Assembly: GCA_050942695.1 (NCBI GenBank)
Contig: JBMNNU010000014.1
Coordinates: forward strand, 1-23,088
Length of the DNA stretch: 23,088 nucleotides
From: JBMNNU01 sp050942695
Lineage (GTDB): Bacteria; Chloroflexota; UBA6077
Direction: 5' to 3'
The notes beneath the pieces are model-generated. The model searched no databases. It was given only the letters and a program-made list of their open reading frames with translations, and was not told the origin of the DNA. Made by a program: the position numbers and the translations under genes. Positions 1 through 7,529 of the stretch are shown here, in pieces (positions within the stretch are counted from its first letter, which is position 1; every line of letters begins with the position of its first letter).

Positions 1-399
1 GTGGTAGCCCTGCTTGGTGGCAACGTCGACGCTATAAGCTGCAACCCGAGTGAGGTGATCGGCCAGGTACAGGCGGGTACGGTTAACGTAATTGGCACAG
101 CCAGCGAGAAGCGGTCCCCCTTCCTGCCCGATACTCCGACCATGAAGGAGTCGGGCCTGGACTTCACCTTCAACTCCTTCCGCGGTGTGGTTGCCCCGGC
201 TGGTATCAGCGACGAGGTTGTCAAGTACTGGGACGACGCATTCGCCAAGCTGAAGGACGATCCGGAATGGAAGGAAGCCGTCAAGACCAACACCAACGTC
301 GAGTTCTACATGAACTCGGCAGAATTCAAGACCTACTTGGAGGAGCTTGAACAGTTCTATCGACAGGTCCTAGACGAGATGGGCGTGCTCAAAAAGTAA
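1..399 (+). CDS. Tripartite tricarboxylate transporter substrate-binding protein (TctC/Bug family), 3' part
   Basis: This is the last 132 codons of a gene that begins before the window; the GTG at position 1 is only the edge of the sequence. The residues resemble the C-terminal lobe of TctC/Bug periplasmic receptors. A stretch around residues 9-35 (GNVDAISCNP, then VNVIGTASEKR) is followed by PDTPTMKESGLD and by the GVVAPAGI segment, both typical of the family. A helical tail follows. These proteins bind organic carboxylates outside the cytoplasmic membrane and hand them to the TctA/TctB membrane subunits, which are not in the window. The dehydrogenase gene follows after 200 bases on the same strand, so the receptor probably feeds that pathway. 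The substrate cannot be read from this fragment. Family is fairly sure; the link to downstream genes is inference. Confidence 0.85.
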   Translation: MVALLGGNVDAISCNPSEVIGQVQAGTVNVIGTASEKRSPFLPDTPTMKESGLDFTFNSFRGVVAPAGISDEVVKYWDDAFAKLKDDPEWKEAVKTNTNVEFYMNSAEFKTYLEELEQFYRQVLDEMGVLKK

Positions 400-433
400 G
401 GCCTGGATGTAGTAGCTGCTGTGAACCCAATGG

Positions 434-565
434 GGGGATGAACGCGAAGTTAGGCGCATACTGACTGCGCTCGTTGAACTGTTCAGGCCGCGAGGATGCT
501 ACAGTCCAACATCTGGAAGACACCCATAGAGGCAAGTTAGTGATTCGCTGAATGCGTTCATCCCC
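434..565. repeat. 12-bp perfect inverted repeat in the gap before the dehydrogenase
   Basis: GGGGATGAACGC at 434-445 is the exact reverse complement of GCGTTCATCCCC at 554-565, 108 bases apart. Between them lies a smaller palindrome, TGAAC-TG-TTCA. The element fills most of the 200-base gap and ends about 35 bases before the dehydrogenase start. It could be a long-range stem in a leader RNA or a pair of operator half-sites. I saw no convincing promoter hexamers here. The arms are seen directly; function is unknown. Confidence 0.4.
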
Positions 566-599
566 TCTTTGCATCCCTGAGCCGGCGGAGATTGACTAA

Positions 600-1628
600 A
601 TGAAAGCAATGGTCTTAAAGGAGTTCAACACGCCGCTAAGCCTGAACAACAACGTACCAACCCCCAAACCTCAGGCTGATGAAGTGTTGATCCGAGTCAA
701 GACCTGCGGTATATGCGGGACAGATATCAAGATCGCAAGAGGGAAATGGAACCCCAGCGCGATTAAGATGCCGCACATCCTCGGGCACGAGTTCGCGGGA
801 GTTGTAGAGCAGGTCGGGTCTCAAGTCACCACCGTCCATGTCGGACAGCGAGTGGCCGCGTACTTCTACATCACCTGCGGCAAATGCCGGTACTGCCTGA
901 ACGGCGAGGAAAATGTATGCGAGGAGCAGAGAAGGCCGGGTTTCGAGGCTCATGGCGCTTACGCTGAGTACGTCAAGATGCCCGCCGCAAATCTGCTACC
1001 TCTGGGAGAAGGCATCTCCTTCGAACAGGCAGCGGTGCTGCCCGACGCAGTGGCAGTGCCTCACCACGCACTGGTTCAACTAGGCCGGTTAAGGCCTGGC
1101 GAAAACGTTCTGATCGTCGGTATCGGGGGGCTAGGGGTACACGCCATCCAGATAGTCAAGGCGCTCGGCGGTCGAGCCATTGCCACCGACATCGACGACA
1201 GCCGATTGGAAATGGCGCTCCGGTTGGGAGCGAATGCGGCTCTCAATGCCGGTAACCGAGAAATAGTATCCAAAATCAGAGAGATCACCGGCGGGTACGG
1301 CGTCGACCTGTGTGTAGATTTCGTTGGAACGATGAGCAGCTTCAGCTGGGCACTCAACGCCACCAGGAAGAAGGGGCGTTATGTACTCGTGGGCTACTCG
1401 GCAAATCATCCCCTGGAGATTGATACGATGCCCTTCCACCTTTGGGAGTGGGAACTGATCGGCTGTAGAGGGTCCAGTAAGGATGACCTCAAGGCGGTTA
1501 TCGAGCTTACTGAGAAGGGGCTGATCAGCCCGGTTATCGATAAGGTCTACCGCTTAGAGGAGGCCAACACCGGCCTGGAGGATCTGGAAAAAGGAAAGAT
1601 CCTCGGTAGGGGTATTATCAAAATTTAA
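600..1628 (+). CDS. Zinc-dependent alcohol dehydrogenase (medium-chain, MDR family)
   Basis: This 342-residue protein has the full plan of zinc-containing medium-chain dehydrogenases, which oxidise alcohols with NAD(P)+. The catalytic zinc site shows C36-GIC-GTD and the GHEFAG signature (H63, E64), and D149 in LPDAV is the probable further ligand. The structural zinc site is C93, C96, C99 and C107. The nucleotide-binding fold carries VGIGGLG at 173-179, and D197 at the end of the second strand points to NAD rather than NADP. The ATG has a GGAG nine bases upstream. The LeuA-like gene starts 26 bases after its stop, so the two are probably cotranscribed. The substrate is unknown; the neighbourhood suggests a hydroxy-acid or alcohol intermediate. 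The class is certain, the specificity is not. Confidence 0.92.
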   Translation: MKAMVLKEFNTPLSLNNNVPTPKPQADEVLIRVKTCGICGTDIKIARGKWNPSAIKMPHILGHEFAGVVEQVGSQVTTVHVGQRVAAYFYITCGKCRYCLNGEENVCEEQRRPGFEAHGAYAEYVKMPAANLLPLGEGISFEQAAVLPDAVAVPHHALVQLGRLRPGENVLIVGIGGLGVHAIQIVKALGGRAIATDIDDSRLEMALRLGANAALNAGNREIVSKIREITGGYGVDLCVDFVGTMSSFSWALNATRKKGRYVLVGYSANHPLEIDTMPFHLWEWELIGCRGSSKDDLKAVIELTEKGLISPVIDKVYRLEEANTGLEDLEKGKILGRGIIKI

Positions 1629-1654
1629 TTTCCTTTGCTAAGAAAGGAGAAGCC

Positions 1655-2866
1655 ATGGATCTAGAGATTGGTCCCTGGAAGACCGATAACTACTGGGTAA
1701 GTCACTACCAGTTTCAACCTGAGGTAATGGGCCAGCTACATCTTCCGGAGAAGGTAGAGTTCCACGACTCAACCCTCCGCGATGGAGAGCAGGCGCCCGG
1801 CATCGTATTCTCCCCAGCTCAGAAGGTGGAGATAGCGAAAATGCTGGACGCAGCAGGCTTCCAATATATCGAGGCAGGTTTCCCGCCGGTTTCCAAAGCC
1901 GACAGGGATGCCATATCCGAGATCGTGAGCCTCGGACTCAAGGCAAAGATCACCTGCCTATCGAGAGCAAGAGCAGAGGACATCCAGATGGCAGTCGACT
2001 GCGGTGTCTGGGGAGCCATACTGGAAGTTCCCGGCAGCCAGGCGCGTTTGAAATACCAGTTCGGCTGGTCGGAAGACGATGTAATCAAGAAGACGGTCAA
2101 CGCCACAGTCCTGGCAAAAGAAAAGGGACTAGCAACAATCCCGTTTATCATGGACTCCGCTCGTGCCGACCTCCCCTTCCTAATCCGGTTGATAAACACG
2201 GTGGAGAAGGAAGCTGCCGCCGACAAGGTAGCCCTAGTTGATACATCGGGGTGCGCCACACCTCGAGGCTGGTTCTACATGGTCAACGAGGTTAGAAAGA
2301 ACATCAGTATCCCAATCGAGGTTCACTGCCACAACGACTTTGGCATGGGCGTGGCCAACTCGTTGGCGGGGATCGAGGCTGGAGCATCCAGCGTCTCCGC
2401 CGTCCTGAGCGGATTGGGCCAACGAGCCGGCAATGCGCCGATCGAAGAAGTGATTTGGGCAGTGCAAGCCCTATACAACATCCCTACTGGGATAAACCTT
2501 CCGAAGCTATACGAAGTCGCTGTGAAGGTTCAGGAATTATCGGGTTGGAAGTGGCCCCCTAACAAAGCCGTCATCGGCCCCAACCTGTTCACCTGGGAGG
2601 CAGGTATCCCGACCGCCGCCTTGCGACGCAACCCGCACACCGTCGAACCCTTTCAACCCGAGGTGTTTGGCCGCAAGCACGACATCGTCCTGGGGAAGAA
2701 GGCCGGAAAAGCCAATATCGAGTTCAAGCTAGAAGAGTTGGGGCTAAAAGCATCCGATGAGGTAGCGGACAGCTTGCTCGAGATGGTCAAGACGGAATCC
2801 GTCAAATTGGGCCGTAGTCTGACGAATGATGAGTTCGTCGCTTTATATCAACAGGCCGTCAACTAG
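1655..2866 (+). CDS. DRE-TIM metallolyase superfamily enzyme, LeuA/homocitrate synthase-like, atypical
   Basis: A 403-residue TIM-barrel enzyme of the HMGL-like family, which makes or breaks C-C bonds at acyl-CoA or oxo-acid substrates using a divalent metal. HDSTLRDGEQAPG (37-49) carries the catalytic Arg42 and metal ligand Asp43. HCHNDFGMG (224-231) gives the metal-binding His224 and His226. GLGQRAGNAPIEE (253-265) matches the family's GxGERxGN loop, with Gln for Glu. The region after the barrel resembles homocitrate and isopropylmalate synthases, but there is no LeuA regulatory domain. Where those synthases have the catalytic His of the SGIHxDG motif, this protein reads EAGIP, with Pro319. 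It is therefore unlikely to be a plain isopropylmalate or homocitrate synthase. The ATG follows AAAGGAGA with ideal spacing. It lies between a dehydrogenase and an amidohydrolase, suggesting catabolic use. Confidence 0.82.
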   Translation: MDLEIGPWKTDNYWVSHYQFQPEVMGQLHLPEKVEFHDSTLRDGEQAPGIVFSPAQKVEIAKMLDAAGFQYIEAGFPPVSKADRDAISEIVSLGLKAKITCLSRARAEDIQMAVDCGVWGAILEVPGSQARLKYQFGWSEDDVIKKTVNATVLAKEKGLATIPFIMDSARADLPFLIRLINTVEKEAAADKVALVDTSGCATPRGWFYMVNEVRKNISIPIEVHCHNDFGMGVANSLAGIEAGASSVSAVLSGLGQRAGNAPIEEVIWAVQALYNIPTGINLPKLYEVAVKVQELSGWKWPPNKAVIGPNLFTWEAGIPTAALRRNPHTVEPFQPEVFGRKHDIVLGKKAGKANIEFKLEELGLKASDEVADSLLEMVKTESVKLGRSLTNDEFVALYQQAVN

Positions 2867-2875
2867 GGAGAATAA

Positions 2876-2935
2876 ATGATCCTGTCGAAGATAGTTGACA
2901 ACTACACTCATATGTACGGGAGATTCGTATGTTAG
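2876..2935 (+). CDS. Possible 19-residue leader or coupling ORF before the amidohydrolase
   Basis: An ATG at 2876 has GGGAG five bases upstream, overlapping the stop codon of the LeuA-like gene. It opens a frame encoding MILSKIVDNYTHMYGRFVC and stops at 2933-2935. The stop lies just inside the amidohydrolase gene, so the frames overlap by seven bases, and the amidohydrolase's own SD (GGGAG, 2918-2922) is inside the small ORF. This is what translational coupling or a short leader peptide would look like. The peptide has no recognisable motif. The alternative is a chance ORF in a 62-base spacer. Confidence 0.35.
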   Translation: MILSKIVDNYTHMYGRFVC

Positions 2936-4230
2936 TTCTCAAGGGCGCCAAGCTGATCGATGGCAACGGCGATGTGCTCAAAGACGCAGTTGTATTGATC
3001 GATGGTTCTCGCATCAAGCAGGTTGGATCCACATTCGAAGTGCAGGTCCCCGAAGATGCCCAGGTCGTGGATATGGGAAGCTGCACCTTGATGCCCGGAC
3101 TCATCGACTGCCACATGCACATCGAGGCTTTCAACATACTCACTACCAATAATTACCGAGTCGCAACCTTCGAAGTTACTCCCCAGCTCCAGATGCTACA
3201 GTCGCTGCTAAACGCGCAGATCTGCTTCGAAGCGGGGTTGACGACCCTGCGCACCAATGGTTGGATCGGCTACACGGGCATTTTGACCGATGAGACACTA
3301 GCCGTCCGCGATGCCATTGATCGTGGATTCGTTGCCGGGCCCCGTCTCAAGGTCGCCGGTTGGACCACTATCACCGGTGGACACCTCGACCTCATCCTGC
3401 CCGGCAATGCGCCCCGGCGGGCAGGTGATTTTGCCGACGGCCCTTGGGAGCTGCGGAAAAAGGTTCGCGAGAATACCAGAAAACATGTGGACCTGATCAA
3501 GACCTGCGCATCAGGCGGAGGAGGAACAGACAAGGAGGCGCCCGACATCCGCAACATGTCGCAGGAGGAGTTGAATGCTATCGTGGAGGAAGCCCACTAC
3601 TTCCAAAAGCCGGTCGCCTGCCACTGCTTCACTCCCGTAGCGCAAAAGATGGCCGTCCGAGCGGGGGTCGATACCATCGAGCACTGCGTCTTCACAGACG
3701 ATGAAGCCATCGCCATGATCAAAGCCGAAAATAAACCAGTTGTTCCCACCCTGGCGCATCGTACAGATCGGGCAATTGAGATCCGTCGAAGAAGCGGAAC
3801 CTCGGAGTTCACGCTCAAAAAGATGAAGAGCCTCCAACCTCATACCAAAGAAACCTTCCAGAGGATCCATCAAGCCGGCATCAAGATAGCAATGGGAACG
3901 GATACCCAGCTCGACCCGGAAATGGGAGCCCAGGCTATCGAGCTGGAGGTTTACGTCGAGTACGGGATGACTCCGATGGAGGCTATCCAGACAGCGACAA
4001 AAAACGCCGCTGAGGCGCTCTGGCTAGGCAAAGATCTTGGAACCATCGAAGCGGGCAAACTAGCGGACATCATCGCCGTCGACGGAGACCCTCTGGCCGA
4101 CATCCGAGTTTTACAAGAGCGAAAGAATATCAAAATGGTGATGAAGGAAGGCAGGATTTTCGTGGATAAGAGGCCGGGCCACGAAAAATATGTTATCCAT
4201 GACCAAACCTACGGGTGGCAAAAGTTGTAG
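2929..4230 (+). CDS. Metal-dependent amidohydrolase (COG1228-like, prolidase/imidazolonepropionase group)
   Basis: A 433-residue amidohydrolase-superfamily enzyme that should hydrolyse C-N or ester bonds at a binuclear metal site. A small beta-sandwich piece (LVLKGAKLIDGNGD) leads into MPGLIDCHMH with metal ligands His62 and His64. DLIKTCASGG places Lys191 where binuclear members carry the carboxylated lysine. His232 (CHCF), His252 (TIEHC) and Asp325 (MGTDT) complete the site. The C-terminal GTIEAGKLADIIAVDGDPL is the classic end of this group. There is no signal peptide, so it is cytoplasmic. The ATG has GGGAG six bases upstream. It is the last gene of the cluster and is followed by a strong terminator. 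Related enzymes include peptidases that remove acidic or basic residues; the substrate cannot be assigned here. Confidence 0.9.
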   Translation: MLVLKGAKLIDGNGDVLKDAVVLIDGSRIKQVGSTFEVQVPEDAQVVDMGSCTLMPGLIDCHMHIEAFNILTTNNYRVATFEVTPQLQMLQSLLNAQICFEAGLTTLRTNGWIGYTGILTDETLAVRDAIDRGFVAGPRLKVAGWTTITGGHLDLILPGNAPRRAGDFADGPWELRKKVRENTRKHVDLIKTCASGGGGTDKEAPDIRNMSQEELNAIVEEAHYFQKPVACHCFTPVAQKMAVRAGVDTIEHCVFTDDEAIAMIKAENKPVVPTLAHRTDRAIEIRRRSGTSEFTLKKMKSLQPHTKETFQRIHQAGIKIAMGTDTQLDPEMGAQAIELEVYVEYGMTPMEAIQTATKNAAEALWLGKDLGTIEAGKLADIIAVDGDPLADIRVLQERKNIKMVMKEGRIFVDKRPGHEKYVIHDQTYGWQKL

Positions 4231-4242
4231 ATCGTATCGATG

Positions 4243-4288
4243 AATCAAGCGGTAAAAGAGTAAGGCACTCTTTACCGCTTGATTTTTT
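4243..4288 (+). terminator. Intrinsic terminator of the catabolic cluster
   Basis: A long stem is formed by AATCAAGCGGTAAA at 4243-4256 plus GAGT at 4258-4261, pairing with ACTC and TTTACCGCTTGATT at 4267-4284. There is one bulged A (4257) and a loop AAGGC. A T run ends at 4288. It starts 12 bases after the amidohydrolase stop. Confidence 0.9.
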
Positions 4289-4379
4289 ATCTTCAATATT
4301 TGCTGATTTCCAACGAAGCTTCGAGCTGCTCTGTCTGCCGATCAAACTGGAAGGCCAGGGAGGTGGGCCGGCGAGGGTG

Positions 4380-5249
4380 CTAGCAAGGGCCTGGCGATAC
4401 TCTTCCTAACCTCGATGCCAGCGCCTTTAAGCGCCTAACCGACTCCCAAGGCACCCAGGTTGCCCCCGGGCGCTTTGGCCCGTGGCCGTCGGGCTCTGCG
4501 CGGTGAAAATCGGTGCCGCCGGTGGGGATCAGACCGTACTCGTCGGCCAGTCCCAACAATCCCTCCACGGCTTCGGGACTGTAGTCACCATAGTATGCTT
4601 CCATCCCCACCAGCCCCGCTGAGATCAGATCGGGCAAAAGCTGCGACAGGTTGAAAAGTTCGCCCGGATGGGCCAGTACAGGAAGCCCTTTGGTCTTTCG
4701 TATGAGGGAGACCGCTTCGACCGGAGTCAGTTTGTATCGTTCGACGTAAGCCGGCGCGTTGCGTCCGATGTAGCTCGCAAAAGCCTCAATGTTGGACGCC
4801 ACGTAGCCCATCTCGACCATCACCTGAGCTATGTGCGGCCGACCTACCGACCCCTTACCGGCCACCTCGAGCACTCGATCCCAGTTCAGAGGCATCCCCA
4901 TCTCCGCCAATTTGGCTATTATCTTCTCGGCTCGGTCACGCCGCCCGTCCCTCAACTGCTGAAGCACCCTCTGGAACTCCTCGTCCTTATAATCCAGGTA
5001 ATACCCCAGGACGTGAACCTCAGCACGGGGAATATCGGTGCTCATCTCAATACCTGGGATGACGTGCACACCCTGCCGCTCTCCCTCCGCCAACGCCTCG
5101 TCGATTCCGTTGGTGGAATCGTGGTCCGTTATGGCGATACACTCCAAGCCGCAGGCTTTGGCCTCTCTGACCAACTCCGAGGGGGTATAGGCCCCGTCGG
5201 AGGCCGTCGTATGCAGATGAAGGTCAACTCTAGAACGCCGCTCTCGCAA
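4380..5249 (-). CDS. PHP-domain metal-dependent phosphoesterase (RNase AM/YciV-like)
   Basis: A 289-residue PHP protein. Members of this type hydrolyse 3',5'-nucleoside bisphosphates or short RNA 5' ends with metal ions. Motifs are DLHLHT (His11, His13), ITDHDS (Asp42, His43, Asp44), GIEMST (Glu68), AEVHVLGY (His79) and, near the end, GGTDFHR (Asp247, His249). I chose the TTG at 5249 because AGGAGG lies four bases upstream (5254-5259) and the PHP domain begins eight codons later. The open frame extends back to 5417, but that would run into rny and through the terminator at 5325-5369, so the longer version is very unlikely. It lies downstream of rny but is separated by that terminator. Function in nucleotide or RNA turnover is inferred from the family. 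Confidence 0.88.
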   Translation of the reverse strand: MRERRSRVDLHLHTTASDGAYTPSELVREAKACGLECIAITDHDSTNGIDEALAEGERQGVHVIPGIEMSTDIPRAEVHVLGYYLDYKDEEFQRVLQQLRDGRRDRAEKIIAKLAEMGMPLNWDRVLEVAGKGSVGRPHIAQVMVEMGYVASNIEAFASYIGRNAPAYVERYKLTPVEAVSLIRKTKGLPVLAHPGELFNLSQLLPDLISAGLVGMEAYYGDYSPEAVEGLLGLADEYGLIPTGGTDFHRAEPDGHGPKRPGATWVPWESVRRLKALASRLGRVSPGPC

Positions 5250-5324
5250 AATTCCTCCTCTAGGTAAAAGGCAACAGGTATCAGGTACCTCGTGCCCAGC
5301 GTCTATTACGCAACCACTATGCCG

Positions 5325-5369
5325 AAAAATCGAGAAGGGGCCGGAAGCTTTAAGCTTCCGGCCCCTTCT
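5325..5369 (-). terminator. Intrinsic terminator after rny
   Basis: AGAAGGGGCCGGAAGCTT (5333-5350) pairs perfectly with AAGCTTCCGGCCCCTTCT (5352-5369), an 18-bp, mostly GC stem. Read on the - strand the hairpin is followed by CGATTTTT, so it ends the rny transcript 16 bases after its stop codon. The + side has only a weaker TTTTA. Confidence 0.9.
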
Positions 5370-5385
5370 TTTATGTATATGTAAC

Positions 5386-6921
5386 CTACTTAGCGTAGTC
5401 AACTGCCCTGGTTTCACGCACCACGGTCACCTTGACCTGGCCCGGATACTGCAACGTTTCCTCAATCTTCTTTACGATTTCGCGAGCTAACCTCGCGGCA
5501 CCTAGATCGTCGATCTCTTCGGGCTTTACGATGATACGAACTTCACGTCCAGCCTGGATTGCAAACGACTTTTCCACACCTTCAAAGGAATTAGCTACAT
5601 TCTCCAATGACTCTAATCGCTTAATATAATGCTCCAACGTCTCCCGCCTTGCCCCCGGTCTGGCTCCCGAAATGGCGTCGGCGGCCTGGACAATGACAGC
5701 CTCCAAGGTTTGAGGCTCGGTTTCATCGGCGTGGTGAGCTGCAATTGCATGAACTATCTTCTGCGACTCGCCGTATCGCCTAGCGAGCTCTGCCCCGATG
5801 ATCGCGTGTGGACCCTCGAACTCATGGTCCACCGCTTTACCCAGATCGTGGAGCAGACCAGCTCTTCGCGCCACATTTATATCAGCACCAATCTCAGAAG
5901 CAATAACCTGAGCCAGATGTGAAACCTCTACCGAATGAAGTCGAATATTCTGGCCGTAACTGGTTCGATAGTTCATACGACCCAGCAGCTTGATCACTTC
6001 TGGGTGCAACCCATGGACACCGGCTTCCAAAGCGGCCTCCTCACCTGCATCTCGGATAGCTGCCTCGACCTCTAACCTGGTCTTGTTGACGACCTCCTCG
6101 ATCCTTGCAGGGTGAATCCGGCCATCGTTGATTAGCTTGGTAAGCGCGAGTCGTGCGATCTCGCGGCGGACCGGGTCAAAACCGGAAAGTGTCACCGCAT
6201 CCGGCGTATCATCGATAATCAGATCCACACCGGTAGCGCTCTCCAGCGCCCTGATATTCCGCCCTTCCCGGCCGATGATCCGACCTTTCATCTCATCGCT
6301 GGGAAGAGGTACCACGGAAACTGTCGTTTCCGCTACCAGATCGGTCGCGCATCGCTGAACGGCCATGGTAATGATCTGCCTGGCCCTGCGATCGCCCTCT
6401 TCTCGAGCCTGCGCTTCGATCTCACGTACCCTTCGGGCGGCGTCGAGCTTTACTTCTTCCTCGACAGCCTTGAGAATCTCAGCCTTCGCAACCTCTCTGG
6501 TCAGACCCGAAACTCGCTCCAATTCCTTGAATTGCTGAACCTTCAGCCCTTCGATCTCGGAACGTAGCCCTTCTAACTCCTTCTCTTTAGTGGTCAGTGT
6601 TTTCTCTCGCCGTTCGACGCTCTCCAACCGACGATCCAGATTTTCATCCTTTTGCTGAATACGCCGCTCCAACCGCTGCAGCTCGTTGCGCCGCTCCCGG
6701 TGCTCTTGTTCGGCTGCTTGCCTGATCCTGAGAGCCTCGTCCTTGGCTTCGAGAAGCATCTCGCTTTTCTTGGCGTTGGCTTCAGCTATAAGCTTTTCGG
6801 CGCTTGTTTGCGCCAGCTTTAAATCCGCCCCCACCAGGTACTGCCGGACGAAGTAGCCTGCGAAAGCGCCTACCAGCAACCCCACCAGACTACTTAGCAG
6901 TATTATTAGGGAACTGTCCAA
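5386..6921 (-). CDS. rny: Ribonuclease Y
   Basis: This 511-residue protein matches RNase Y, the membrane-tethered endoribonuclease that starts mRNA decay in many bacteria lacking RNase E. One N-terminal membrane helix (about residues 5-27) is followed by a long charged coiled coil to about 180. A KH RNA-binding domain carries GREGRNIRALESATG and IIDDTPDAV. The HD domain has LLHDLGKAVDHE with the catalytic His-Asp pair, then AIAAHHADETEP. The length is normal for the family. The start is a TTG at 6921; no ATG, GTG or TTG lies further upstream in frame that I can see, and GAGG is 11 bases before it. It has its own promoter overlapping the end of the rrf2-type gene, and a strong terminator after it. 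Confidence 0.97.
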   Translation of the reverse strand: MDSSLIILLSSLVGLLVGAFAGYFVRQYLVGADLKLAQTSAEKLIAEANAKKSEMLLEAKDEALRIRQAAEQEHRERRNELQRLERRIQQKDENLDRRLESVERREKTLTTKEKELEGLRSEIEGLKVQQFKELERVSGLTREVAKAEILKAVEEEVKLDAARRVREIEAQAREEGDRRARQIITMAVQRCATDLVAETTVSVVPLPSDEMKGRIIGREGRNIRALESATGVDLIIDDTPDAVTLSGFDPVRREIARLALTKLINDGRIHPARIEEVVNKTRLEVEAAIRDAGEEAALEAGVHGLHPEVIKLLGRMNYRTSYGQNIRLHSVEVSHLAQVIASEIGADINVARRAGLLHDLGKAVDHEFEGPHAIIGAELARRYGESQKIVHAIAAHHADETEPQTLEAVIVQAADAISGARPGARRETLEHYIKRLESLENVANSFEGVEKSFAIQAGREVRIIVKPEEIDDLGAARLAREIVKKIEETLQYPGQVKVTVVRETRAVDYAK

Positions 6922-6992
6922 ATAGCGCTGAACCTCACTTTCCTGAATTAAGACGAGGATTGTTGCGCCAGGAGACAGATGACCACAATATG

Positions 6993-7021
6993 ATAATATC
7001 CACTTTCTTAACCAGTGTCAA
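6993..7021 (-). promoter_or_regulatory. Sigma-70 type promoter of rny
   Basis: On the - strand TTGACA (7016-7021) and TATTAT (6993-6998) are separated by exactly 17 bases, only one mismatch from the full consensus. The -35 box lies at the end of the Rrf2 gene. The predicted start point leaves a leader of roughly 65 bases before the rny TTG. Confidence 0.8.
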
Positions 7022-7436
7022 GAACGTCTCCCCGCCGATCTTCTACCAGGGCGGCTAGGCTTATCGCCCCTAGATGCTCGGCCAGCAACGTGCGAGCCTC
7101 ACACCAAACATCGTGTACGGGGCAGGCATCAGACCTCTCGCATTCGTCCGGCCATAACACGCAACGGTTCATGGCCAGCGGGCCATCTACCGCTTCCACT
7201 ACCTGCAGCAGCGTTATCTGATCGGGCGGTTTGGCCAACGCGATGCCGCCACCGGAGCCGCGGAAGGAGCGCAATATACCCGCCCTGGTCAGCGCAAGCA
7301 CGATCTTGGCTAGAAACGGCGCAGGAATCCTCTGGCGTTCAGCTACCTCGCTGGTGAGCGCCACATCCCCCGGTCGCAACCCGGCGACATCCAGCACCGT
7401 TCTAACTGCATAGTCAGCGCGCCTGGTAATCTGCAA
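7008..7436 (-). CDS. Rrf2-family transcriptional regulator, probably Fe-S binding
   Basis: A 142-residue Rrf2 regulator. The N-terminal winged helix starts MQITRRADYAVR and contains the recognition region RQRIPAPFLAKIVLALTRAGIL and the wing RGSGGGIALAKP. Cys92, Cys99 and Cys105 sit at nearly the spacing of the three [2Fe-2S] ligands of IscR and NsrR, and Cys112 is a fourth candidate. It could therefore sense iron-sulfur status, NO or redox, but this needs proof. The start is a TTG with GGAGG five bases upstream, which is convincing. It follows apgM by 93 bases and precedes rny by 86. It is distinct from the IscR at 12928-13359, so the window holds two Rrf2 regulators. Its targets are unknown. 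Confidence 0.9.
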   Translation of the reverse strand: MQITRRADYAVRTVLDVAGLRPGDVALTSEVAERQRIPAPFLAKIVLALTRAGILRSFRGSGGGIALAKPPDQITLLQVVEAVDGPLAMNRCVLWPDECERSDACPVHDVWCEARTLLAEHLGAISLAALVEDRRGDVLDTG

Positions 7437-7472
7437 TGAGTCCTCCCGAAGGGTGATTAATAAGATCGTTTA

Positions 7473-7491
7473 TATCTACTTTAATAGGATA
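7473..7491. promoter_or_regulatory. Candidate operator upstream of the Rrf2 regulator
   Basis: The AT-rich gap before the TTG start contains TATC-TACTTTAATAG-GATA, an imperfect dyad of Rrf2-site size about 40 bases upstream of the start. It may be an autoregulatory site. I did not find clear -35/-10 boxes beside it, so confidence is low. Confidence 0.25.
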
Positions 7492-7529
7492 ATCCAGTTG
7501 AAGCGCTACGTCAAAGGGGCATAGAGGTA

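Noticed and set aside
5250..5417. N-terminal extension of the PHP gene into rny
   Set aside because: It would cross the strong rny terminator and overlap the rny end. The TTG at 5249 has AGGAGG and begins just before the conserved domain.
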